Origin: Mangifera indica
Lineage: Eukaryota; Streptophyta; Magnoliopsida; Sapindales; Anacardiaceae
Length of the DNA: 64,000 nucleotides
Direction of reading: 5' to 3'
Assembly (NCBI RefSeq): GCF_011075055.1
Contig: NC_058145.1
Span: 1,934,887 to 1,998,886, forward strand
The notes under the pieces were generated by a model. That model did not search any database. It had not been told where the DNA came from and was given only the letters and a program-made list of their open reading frames with translations. Position numbers and translations under genes: made by a program. Positions 34,887-45,633 of this stretch are shown here, one piece after another. Each line of letters begins with the position of its first letter. Position 1 is the stretch's first letter.

Positions 34887-37757
34887 CAGAGGTGTGAATG
34901 GGTGGGGCGAGGCTAGAGGCCCATATAGTAATGGATCTTCAGATCGGATCAATACATTGATATGTGAAAGCCTAAAGCCCCACTCATATAATAATAGATT
35001 TTAATTGGGTTAGACCGGCCCATTTAAACAATATTTAAAAAAAAAATTAATTAAAAATTTTAAACATAAACTATTTTTTAATTATTAAAATCGAAGATAA
35101 TATCTCGAATATTTTATTTATAATCTCTCACTTGTAGCAAAAAAATATTATAATTATATGATAAAAAATAATATAAATTGATAACATAGTATAAATAAAT
35201 TAATTTACATACTATATAATTTACAAAACATAAATAAAATATATAAACTATATATAATTTATCTATTCATCTTCAAAAATATCTTCTGCCACATAATTTT
35301 GTATTTGAAAATCAATTTTGACCAAATCCTTCATACAAATTATTGTTTCAACCGTATTTAGGTGTAAATTAGATTTCCTATCATCTAGCACACATCCACC
35401 CCACTAAAAACGGATTTTGATGTTACAGGTAACACTAGAGGTGTTAGTAGATCTCAGGTTATGACAACAATCATAGGAAAAGTTTTTACCTTGTTTTTCT
35501 ATGTCAAAACATCTAGTTTTTCAGCATTATGTATTTGAACAATTTCTGGATAATGGTCAATGTTAATATAATTATAAAATTGACTATAATTTGTACTTTG
35601 ACTGACAGGTTGTTTACTTTTGCGTAAAAGAGATCATATATGTGACTTTTTTTTGTATGAACTACCGAAATTTACCTTTGGTATAAAAATTTTGTCTAGT
35701 CCTTTCATATTTTGGTTCATAAATACTATACATATCAAATAAAAAATCTTGAACATATTCAACAGAATTAACATTGCTATTAATTGACAAATTTTCATTA
35801 ATAACATCAAATAAATTTTGTAATATATTAGTTTTTTACCCTAGGATCTAAAACAGTAGTTTCAGAATAAAGTAAAAGAATTTTACTCTAATATTTTTAA
35901 AATTTTTGGTCCATTTGCATCATATATTCTGTAAAGTATGATGAGAGTGATAATACCTATGTTCTTTAAAAATATTATTTATTTCTACTATACTACGCCC
36001 TTAAACAATGATCTGTGATTGTCTTCAATGACTTTAATATATTCATTAGAGTCATAACTATTTCCCAATCTTGATCTGTAAAAAAAAAAAAATCCGTCAA
36101 ATCTTTTGGTTAAGTATTAAAATATCGTGTTATAAGAACTTTGTACCTTTTGCATACTTTCAACATGAGGTATGTTGAATTTCACCTAGTTTTAGTATCT
36201 ATTTTTAATTTTTTTCTTTTCAACCCCTTTGATCTACATAATTGATGTTATGCTTGTACCCGTGATGGAGATGATGAAATATATGTAATGACGTGTCTAA
36301 TTACTTCTAAATATTTTTTAGCTAAGCTCAAGCGTTTTTTAGCTATTAAATTAATAATATGATATGCACACCTAATATGAAATAATTTTCTATTAAATGG
36401 AGGAAATAAATGATTATATATATATTCAATAATTTTATCATTATTTTTGGAATTATCAAAAGTAATTGAAAAAATAAAATTATTAATTTTATATTCCTAA
36501 AAAATATTTGCTAATGTGCGATAAATTGTAAGATTATTATGCAGATATTTTAAATTTTTAAATGCAATCGTTTTTTTTCATAACTGTCAATCAAAATTAA
36601 TATAATGGGCAGTTGCTCAAAAATACCCTATATGTTGATTTGTAGTACTCTATAAATCAAAAGTTATTGAAATAACACTATTAAAATAATGTAATTCTCC
36701 AATAATTTTTAATTTCATTAATTCATCATTTCTCAAAATATCTGACCTAAGAGTTGACCTAAAAACTTCTAAATGCTGGTTGAATACTATTTTGCATCAT
36801 TCATTCTAAAATTTCATTTTTTGCATAACTAAAAGATTGATAAAAAACAACTACATATCAGACTGTATAGTCTCGCATCTTTATTTGATCATATGTAAAA
36901 GTCGACATTTCTCCCATGAGTCTGAAACTGCATAGATCTTCTGCTGAACTGACACTTGGACCAACAGATCGCAATTGGGTAAATGCCATTTGTTTTTGTC
37001 CTCTAAACTTACGTGAATTTTTTTTACAATAATCAATAACACGTCGGCAAAGATGTTCAATCCCACTTGTACTTACACATGTTAAATAAGAATCGCGATG
37101 TTTATATACTACTCGACAAATTAATTTTCTTTCTATTGTTTCCTTTATTTGATCGAAATGCTCTTATACCATTGACATTTGTTTTCTTTTTTTCTCCGTT
37201 GAATAATGCGAATCTGTACCTGTACCACTTTCACGTGTTGGTGTTTTATCTATTCCACTTTGTATATTATCAATAATATCATCATTACTAGCATGATAAT
37301 ATTCAAATAAATTAAATTTATTTGATATTGGATCTATTTATAATATTTTGTAATGATAAAATTGAAATAAAAATGAAATTATAAATATAAAAAATTATTA
37401 TTTATAAATTTAGATAATTTTCGAAAGAGAGTTGACGAGAGAAAATAAGATTGAAAATATAATAAAAAATTAAGATTGAGATATTTGTAAATGAAATTGA
37501 AAATGAAGAAAATTGAATTGATTTATATAAAAAAATAAATAAATTAAAAAATTAAAAAAAATTAACAACGGCTTCTACCACTTGGCAAAAGCAATGGCTT
37601 ATGCCTTGGGAAACTTGTGGCAGAAGAAAAAAATATTTATTTTTATTTTTATTTTTTACACAGTATTAGGTTGGGTCGGACTAATTCATAGGTTTAATAT
37701 TAAAGCTTCAAATCTGATATGATAAATCCATAGGTCTAGCCCAGCATGTTGCAATGT
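34887..37757 (-). mobile_element. hAT-family transposon, left (inverted) copy
   Basis: The outer end at 34887 reads CAGAGGTGTGAATGGGTGGG, a plant hAT-type terminus. The element is oriented right to left: its 5' end is near 37757. The whole arm matches the reverse complement of 38268-41122, including the TTACAAATATCTCAATCTTA leader, a BED-zinc-finger-like stretch near 36900-37280 and a decayed hATC region near 35250-35650. Frames are broken, so the transposase is dead. Confidence 0.75.
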
Positions 37758-38267
37758 CAAGGGCTTTTTGTACCGGGTTTTATTTTTGTGTTTTAGGGCC
37801 CCACACATTGAAGTGTCTAGTGTAGAAAGATAGAAATTTATAAACGGTAAATGTGTAGAGCTGTTTAAACGAGTTGCCTTCTATCCCTTCATTGCCCAAA
37901 AAACACTAATATTGGAATAGGGCAATAATCACCTTCTTATGTTGTTTTCTGTACATGGATGTCCAGGTAAGTTTAGATTGCTTCAATCGGTTATGGAAGT
38001 ACCTCTAGCATTTAGAATTGGCTAAGAGGAAAACCTTGGTATATAAACAAAATTTTTTTTCAGCCAATAAGTTGGTGAGGCAAGTGCCACATGGAGCCCA
38101 AAATAATATTGCAACATGCACTCCAAACAAGACAGAATGACACTATTGTTAGGCCTTGCTTGGGAATCAAAATGAACAAATCTGATATGTTTACCTGGGT
38201 AAACATGTCAATTGAGTCAGATCTCCAAAACATGAAAATAAAACCCAATATGAAAAGACCCAATTAG
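37758..38267. other. Spacer between the two hAT arms
   Basis: About 510 bp, less AT-rich than the arms and not repeated in them. It contains CCAGGTAAGT near 37966 and TTTTTTTTCAGCC near 38055, which look like splice sites. It could be leftover eL24 gene sequence between two separate insertions, but I could not read eL24 codons in it. Confidence 0.4.
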
Positions 38268-41122
38268 ACATTGTAGTATATCGAGCCAACCTTATGGGCC
38301 TATCGAGCCGGGTTTGAGGTTTTAGTATTAAAACCATGAGTCAGCTCAATTCGATCCGACATTGTATAAAAAATATTTTTTTTTCTGCCACAAGTTTCCT
38401 AAGGCAAAGTAGAGGCCATTGTTAAAATTTTTAAATAATTAATTTATTTTATATAAACCAATTCAATTTTCTATATTTTCAATTTCATTTACAAATCTCT
38501 CAATCTCAATTCTTTTATTATATTTTCAATCTCATTTTCTCTCATCAACTCTCTTTCGAAAATTATCTGAATTCGTTAATAATAATTCTTTATATTTATA
38601 ATTTCATTTTTATTTCAATTTTATCATTACAAAATATTATAAATAGATCCAATATCAAATGGATTCAATCCATTTGAATATTATCATATCGGTGTTGATG
38701 ATATTATTAATGATATTATTGATGATGCACAAAATAAAATAGGTGGAGCACCGACAGGCAAAAGTGGTACAAGTACTGGTTCATATTATTCGATGGAGAG
38801 AAAAACAAAGCAAACGTTAATGATGTGGGAGCACTTCGATCGAATAGAGAAAACAACGGAAGGAAAATTAATTCGTTGAGCATTAAGTAAACATTGCGGT
38901 TCTTGTTTAACATGTGTAAGTACAAGTGGAATGAAACATCTTCGTCAATATGTAATTGATTATTGTAAACAAATTCCATGTGAGCTTAAAGGACAAAAAC
39001 AAATTACATTCATTCGATTACGATCCGTTGGTCTAGGTGCCAGTTCAACAGGAGATCCAAGCGGTTTCAAATTCATGAGAGAAATGTCAACTTTTACATA
39101 CGATTAAATAAAAATGCGAAACTATATGGTCAAATACGTAGTTGCTTCTGATTAACCTTTTAGTTATGCGGAAGATGAAATTTTAGAATGAAATATGCAA
39201 AATAGTATTCAACCAGTATTTAAAAAAATTTCTAGGTCAACTCTTAGGTCGAAGATATTGAGAAATTATGAAATAATGAAATTAAAAATTATTGGAGAAT
39301 TAAGTAATTTTAATATTGTTATTTCAATAACTTCTGATTTATAGACTATTATAAATTAACATATAGGATATCTTTGTACAATTGTCTATTATATTAATTA
39401 TGATTGATAGTTATGTAAAACAATTATTGCATTTAGTAATTTAGAATATTTGTATGATGGTCTTATAATTTTTGTGAATTAGCAAATATTTTTTAGAATT
39501 ATAAAATTAATAATTTTATTTTTTTAATTACTTTTGACAATGTCAAAAATAATGATAAAATTATTGAATATATGTATAATCATTTATCTCTTCCGTTTAA
39601 TGAAAAATTATTTCATATTAGGTGTGCATGTCATATTATTAATTTAATAGCTTAAAAAGGTTTGAGCTTGACTAAAATACATTTAGAAGTAATTAGACAT
39701 GTCATTGTATACATTTCATAATCTTCATCACTGGTACACGCATATCATCAATTATATAGATCAATGAGATTGAGAAGAAAAAAATTAAAAGTAAATACTA
39801 AAACTAGATGAAATTCAACATACCGCATGTTGAAAACATGCGAAGGGTATAAAGTTTCTATAATACGATATTTCAATACCCAACCAAAAGATTCGATGAA
39901 TCTTTTTTTTTATAGATCAAGATTGAAAAAAAGTTATGACTCTAATATTAGAGTCATTGAAGACAGTTATGGATCATTGTTCAGGGGTGTAGTATGATAA
40001 AAATAAATGATATTTTTAAAGAACATAAGTATCATCATTCTTATCATATTTTCTAGAATATATGTATGCAAATGGAACAAAAATTTAAAAAATATTGGAG
40101 TGAAATTCTTTTACTTTATTCTGCAGCTATTGTTTTAGATCATAGGATAAAAACTAATGGATCACAAAATTTATTTGATGTTATTAATAAAAATTTGTCA
40201 ATTAATAGCAATGTTAATTATGTTGAATATATTCAAGATTTTTTATTTGATATGTATAGTGTTTATGAAACAAAATATAGAAAGACTGGACAAAATTCTG
40301 TACCAGAGGTAAATTATGATAGTTCACACAAAAAAAAAGTCAGACATATAGTCTCTTTTGCATAAAGGTAAACAACCTGTCAGTCAAAATATAAATTATA
40401 ATCAATTTTATAATTATATAGATATTGATCATTATCTAGAAATTGTTCAAAGATATAATACTGAAAAACTGGATGTTTTGACATAGTGGAAAGACAAGGC
40501 AGAAACTTTTTCTATGTTTGTTGTCGTAGCCCAAGATCTATTAACACCTTTGGTGTCAACTGTAATATCAAAATCCGCTTTTAGTGCATATAGATGCGTG
40601 CTGGATGATAAACGATCTAATTTATAACCAAATATGGGACAAACGATAATGTGTATGAAAGATTGGGTCAAAGCTGGTTTCAAAATACATAATCGTGTGA
40701 CAGAATATATCTTCAAAGAATTCAGAGATTTAGATGTTGAAGATGAGTAGATAAACGATATATTTTATTTATATTTTGTAATTTATATAAAATGTAAATT
40801 AATTTATTTGTATTATGTTATCAATTTATAATATTTTTCATCATATAACTCTGATATTCTTCCGTTACAAGTGAGAGATTATAAATAAAATATTCGGGGT
40901 CCTATCATTGGTTTTAATAATTAAAAAATAATTTGTATTTAAAAATTTTAATTAAATTTTTTTTTAAAAATATTGTTTAAATAGGTCAGTCTAACCCGAT
41001 CCAATTAAAGTCTATTATTATATGGGTTAGGTTTTGGGTTTTCACATATCAATAAGCTGGCCTGATCCGAAGGTCCATTACAATATGGCTCTCGAGCTCG
41101 ACCTGATCTATTAACACCTCTA
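38268..41122 (+). mobile_element. hAT-family transposon, right copy with transposase relic
   Basis: Oriented left to right, a mirror of 34887-37757. A BED-finger-like stretch at about 38800-38960 (MWEHFDRIEKTTEGKL, CGSCLTCVSTSGMKHLRQYV) is followed by a core frame at 40066-40365 (KFKKYWSEILLLYSAAIVLD, typical of RICESLEEPER/hAT transposases) and a C-terminal dimerisation region at about 40429-40749 (AQDLLTPLVSTVISKSAFSA). Stop codons interrupt the frame. The outer end, ACACCTCTA at 41114-41122, mirrors the left terminus. No 8-bp target duplication joins the two outer ends. Confidence 0.8.
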
Positions 41123-41529
41123 CTCTACACTTAAAAGGACATAGCTGCCGAAACTGTTAAGAAGAGGTCGCACCACCAAAAAACCTTACTAAAGGTCAAT
41201 AGTTGGTGCTACTATAGTGGCTATAAAGAAGAGAAGAAGTGAAAAAGCTGGAGTTCGAGATGCTGCTAGGGAGGCTGCTCTGCGGTATATCTTCCTTTCT
41301 GTTTAAAATTAAAAATTAGGTTATTGCCATGAGGATAAATCTTTTCCCTGATATTCATGAACTTCTATGCAGTGAAATTAAGGAGAGAATTAAGAAACCC
41401 AAGGATGAGAAGAAGGCCAGAAAGGCAGAGGTAATGGCCAAGACACAAAAGACTCAGAGCAAGGCTAATCTACCTAGGGGTGGCACATCGAGGGGCCTAA
41501 AGCTTGGGGGCGAAGGAGGAAAGCGCTGA

Positions 41530-42339
41530 ATTTCTTTTTCCTAACATTATTGATTTTCTTCCCTTAAACATTTGGTGATCATTATAAATCTGGTCTCGCA
41601 TTTGATATTTCAATTGTTTCACTGTATGATTTTGATATTGTTTCTGAAACTATGATTGCAGTGTTGAAAAAGATATTCTCGACTTCTAAGACATTACCAT
41701 TGGATACAACATAAGTCTTCAGTTGTACCTAAAAGTGGGAATTGCCTAGGTTATACCTGGTGGGGTCTAAGACCTATATTGTAACAGGTCTTACAGATTG
41801 GATTGATTTATAAAAAATATGAGACCTATGGTTTGGTCTTATATATAGAGTTAAGTTGAGTTTTCTTGTAATTGGTCACTCTGTGCTTACTAGTAATGGG
41901 TCAATTTATTGATTTTTATAAAAAATAATATTTTATGTTATAATTATTATTTAATTAATTACTTTTTAAATAATTATGAAAATAGTAATGGGTCCGGTCT
42001 AGACCCAAAAGTTAGGTTTGTTACAGCGACGGATTGGCTATTTTCTTGTGTTTTGGTCTAGGGCGTGGAACAGCTTGGTCCATTTGACACTTTTAACTGA
42101 AGTAAACTGCAGAGAACTTCCTAGGCAAATGCCTTTACATCACATCATATAGGTTTTGCGAATGGGAAATGATGTAAGCCAATGAAAAACGATGCCTAAA
42201 AGATAACAAGAAGAAGTTGTGGCTATGAAGCAAGGGGACCAACATGCAAGAGTCCTTTGTAAGTAACAACAACACTTCAACTGTATCCACCAGCTAGTAC
42301 CCACGACAATAATGGTGGCGGTAAGTAAAGAGAAATAAG
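41530..42339. other. Intergenic downstream of RPL24 pseudogene
   Basis: The first part looks like the old 3' UTR of the pseudogene. Words such as GGGTCCGGTCTAGACCC at about 41990 suggest a further small hAT-type relic. No coding frame. Confidence 0.35.
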
Positions 42340-42658
42340 AGTGAATCCGGTCCGGTTTAAGGGTTTTTTAAAATCAAATTAGAAAAAATAATTCAAAATT
42401 TTTTTAAATTAAATCAAACAATTTTAAACTTCAAATTAAACTGAAAAAATATAATATGGTCTGGTTTGAATTGATTAAAATTATTTATTTTAAATATATA
42501 TTATTTAATAAAATTAATTAAAATATAATTTTCTAAAATATATTATAAATTTGTAAAATAAACGTGAAATATATATACAATATATATGTAAAGAAAATGA
42601 TAAAATAAATATAAAAAAATATACATCTAATTATTTATTAAAAAATTATCAAATATAG

Positions 42659-42703
<45 letters not shown>

Positions 42704-42860
42704 AAAAAATATGGTTTACGGTTTGAAAATCGTTCAAATTACAATCTAAATTAAAAAAATGGGTTAGAAATTTTTTAACCAAAACTAAACCAAACTGTAA
42801 TTTTTAAATAGTTTAGTTCGATTTTACGGTTTGAATCGAATTACGCATACACCTAAAGAG
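42340..42860. repeat. Possible fold-back element with (AT)n centre
   Basis: The left part (GGTCTGGTTTGAATTGATTA) and the right part (TTACGGTTTGAATCGAATTA) are loosely inverted around a 40-bp AT microsatellite at about 42661-42700. Similar words occur at 31860-32040. No target duplication was identified. Confidence 0.35.
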
Positions 42861-42865
42861 AAGAT

Positions 42866-42930
42866 AAATTAAAATTATGTATATTTAGTTTTGAGTATTC
42901 AATTGAATATTTAAATAATATATTATTATG
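42866..42930. repeat. Palindromic mini-repeat family A, half copy
   Basis: AATTATGTATATTTAGTTTT followed by GAGTATTCAATTGAATATTT: the left arm only. Confidence 0.4.
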
Positions 42931-43609
42931 AAAGTTAACACTATCGATTACCCTTGTTATCAAGCTACCATTGTTGGATATGTCTTCGAATCCTAGTTGG
43001 AGAGCCATAGCCTATGGCATGATTCACAGGTTCGACGCTTGGGCAATGGTGGTTAAGCCACGATTAACCAAATTAGTTGTGCCAACTCTGGTGGTTCTGA
43101 GCCATGGAGCACGATTAGTGGTTGACATTTCATTAGGACCATTGATGCCTATTAATGACAAAATGAACATACCTTTAGTTAGAGTGTCATAGAAACCAAT
43201 AGTAATTGGATCAAAATAATAAAACGATTAAATATTGTAATATTGATATGATGTTGACTCTATTATCAACAACAATATTAAAGACAACGAGAATATGGAA
43301 ATCGAAACATTTGAAATTCTTTTTTGTTAGTCTTATATTTTTTTTAAAGGGTATAAAAGGGATGATATTACCCCTTTATTGTAGAATTTTCATTAACGAA
43401 ATTAGTTTTTTGGTTAAAAAAATATGATTAATTTTAACTCAATATCAGTTGAATACGCAAAATTAAAAAATCAAATGATTGACGTACACGGTGGGCGCGT
43501 CTACGTAAGCGTATTTGTCAAATAATAATGCCTTTCACTTTCTTTCTTTTTAGATTTGACCAGCGAATAATATTATCCTCAGCATACGCTAGAAAAAGAA
43601 TTTAATTAA
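42931..43609. other. Intergenic, nothing recognised
   Basis: Two open frames of 73 codons (42971-43192 and 43206-43427) resemble no known protein and are probably chance. Confidence 0.3.
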
Positions 43610-44395
43610 GGCCAAAGCACTAAGTGCCACCCAAATTTTAATAAAATTACAATACACCCCATGAGATTTGAAAAATCTAAATATTTACCTATAAACTAAC
43701 TTCTATTAATTTTTTTTTGTTAGAGGCAAAAATAAAATCGTCATTTTATTACTAAATACTATCACATTTATATTATTTTTTTTCTAAGTTTAAAAAACTA
43801 ATAATTTCTCATCTAAATTAAACTTTCAAAAATCACATTTTACCTTTACAGTTTATCTTTTCTTCTTCTCCATCTCTAGTGACCGAAATTTTGTTGTGCG
43901 ACTCTGTCTCCTATCACCGATGTTTTCTTCTATTGGATCCTTGGTAAATGATGACGAAGATGAGGTTTTCATCAAAAGAGATATGAAATCTCTTCGTTTC
44001 TTCGATGAAGAGATTCTAGATCTTTTTAGACGAAGACATCTTCATTGTTGTTTACAAAAGATCCATGAGAAGAAAACATCAGCGACAAGAGACAATAAGG
44101 CACGATCAAAACCCAATTTCTAGATATGGAGAAGAAAAAAGAGAAACTCTAAAAGAAAAATACAATTTTTTAAAATTTAACCTAATAAGAAATTATTAAT
44201 TTTTACAATCAAAAAAGACAAATTATATAAATTTGGTAGGGTTTAGGGTTTAGTGGTAAAGTAATAATTTTATTTTATCTCAAACAAAAAAATTTAACAA
44301 AAATTAATACACAAATGAGTATTTGAATTTTTTAAATTTGGTTTGGGGGGGGGGGGGGGGGGGGGTGTGGTTGTGGAAGGAATAGTCCTTTGGCC
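43610..44395 (+). mobile_element. MULE-type non-autonomous element family C, copy 1
   Basis: A 786-bp element with inverted ends: GGCCAAAGCACTAAGTGCC at the left, and GGCCAAAGGACTATTCCTTC when the right end is read on the other strand. It is flanked by a perfect 9-bp duplication, TTTAATTAA (43601-43609 and 44396-44404), the length used by Mutator-like elements. Its centre has GATCTTTTTAGACGAAGACA- and GAAGAGATTCTAGATC-type words shared with the other two copies. No transposase. Confidence 0.8.
44345..44365 (+). repeat. Poly-G run of 21
   Basis: Twenty-one consecutive G residues in the right arm of the MULE-type element. Long G runs are rare in plant DNA and hard to sequence, so the length may be inexact. 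Confidence 0.8.
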
Positions 44396-44404
44396 TTTAA
44401 TTAA

Positions 44405-45230
44405 TAAGAAATTTCTCTTTCTCTTCTTACAGATTTCATGATAGGCTTCTTTTTCCTTCCTCTAAGGAGTTCTAAACAAATTTATCTGCAAACAATAAAA
44501 TTATATATATATATTTTATACCTAAATAATAATATATTATTATATAATTAAATATTATTTTATATTTAATTTTGATTATCAAATTATATAATAATACATT
44601 ATTATTTATATATAAAATTATGTACATAATAATACTCTTTCATAAACTAATCAATAATTTTATAAAAAAATTTAATAAGAATGTATGAGTTCAAAATTAA
44701 TCAATTATATCAAGATTAAATTCTTAACTTGTATAATATTTATAAAATTAATCACTAAATCTAAAGTTTTCACTTATTTGATATAAGTAGTTCAAATCGG
44801 AGTAATAAAAAAAGTATCTTCTAATTATACACAAAAAATACTTTTACTCATGAGAGGCTTCAAAATTTAAAAAAAAAAACTTAAAATCCAATTTAGGGTG
44901 AACTTACTCTGATTTCAATTATAGTTATTAGTATTTTATGATACACTATACTTATCATACGATACGATATATAAAAAAAATAATAGTTATATCAAAATAT
45001 ATCGAATTAATATAATACAGTAGATAAATTATACGATATGATACTTATTTTATGATACGTTATATTTTATTGATATATTTTAAAAAATTAATAATAATAT
45101 AACAAAGATGTATTTTAATTTTTTAAAGGTGTTCACGATATTTTTTTAAATAATAACTTATCAATTATAATTCTTCTATTATTATTTCAATTTTAACAAA
45201 ATAATTTCTTAAATTATGTTTTAAAAATGC
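44405..45230. other. AT-rich DNA with two repeat relics
   Basis: A family A copy at 44496-44636 and a TATCGTAT-type block at 44930-45130 similar to 23760-23950. The end of the stretch should hold the rhomboid promoter. Confidence 0.4.
44496..44636. repeat. Palindromic mini-repeat family A copy
   Basis: AAAATTATATATATATATTT and TATAAAATTATGTACATAAT arms around TATTATTATATAATTAAATA. Confidence 0.45.
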
Positions 45231-45633
45231 ACCGCCAGTTTACCAACCGCGAAAGCGTAAAAACTTGGGGAGTTCAGATCAGTTGGTGGAGAACAAATCA
45301 AAGTACAAGATAAAAATCCCCTGCTCCAATCACACACATTTTTCACAATTTCACCCAATGAAAATTCGCCATGTCAGAATAAAGAAATATCCCTTATAAC
45401 ACGTCATCTGCAGCCATAAAATTTGAAAACGTGTCACGTGAATATTGGCTCGTTCAGCGCCGAAACATTTACGAAATCTAGAAAATCCAAGTGGAGATTT
45501 CTGTGGCGCCTACTGTCACGGTTAGAACTGGAACGAAACCTCAAAAGCTCTCTCTCAACTGCCCTTCTCCATCATCGAAACATAAGAAAGTTCGAGGTTG
45601 GTGTCAGAGTGAGAAAAAAACCAGACACCAAAC

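Larger units (their letters stand above)
33845..41529 (+). pseudogene. RPL24: Ribosomal protein eL24 (RPL24) pseudogene split by transposons
   Basis: Intact eL24 is a component of the cytosolic 60S ribosomal subunit. Pieces in order: exon 1 at 33845-33855 with ACG in place of the start ATG (then GTTCTCAA and donor GTATGC); intron 33856-34843; part of exon 2 at 34844-34886 (codons for CRFSGAKIY, one base lost before them); a 6.2-kb insertion 34887-41122; exon 4-like 41138-41284 (DIAAETVKKR, frameshift, KKPY, stop [21 protein letters not shown]); intron; last exon 41373-41529, intact ([20 protein letters not shown] to GGEGGKR, stop). The middle of the protein is missing. Introns are retained, so this is a DNA-level duplicate, not a retrocopy. 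Lost start, frameshifts, stop and insertion make it dead. CT-rich TCCTCTCTCTTGCAGCC before exon 1 looks like the original ribosomal-protein leader. Confidence 0.85.

Noticed and set aside
34879..41130. 8-bp target duplication around the hAT composite
   Set aside because: CCTAGGTA and CTCTACAC do not match, so a simple single insertion is not supported.
42971..43192. 73-codon frame as a small gene
   Set aside because: No start context, promoter or family resemblance; it sits between repeat relics.
43896..44123. Plus-strand frame of 75 codons inside the MULE element
   Set aside because: It consists of the element's inner GAAGAGATTCTAGATC-type sub-repeats, is not conserved as a frame in the sister copies and resembles no transposase.
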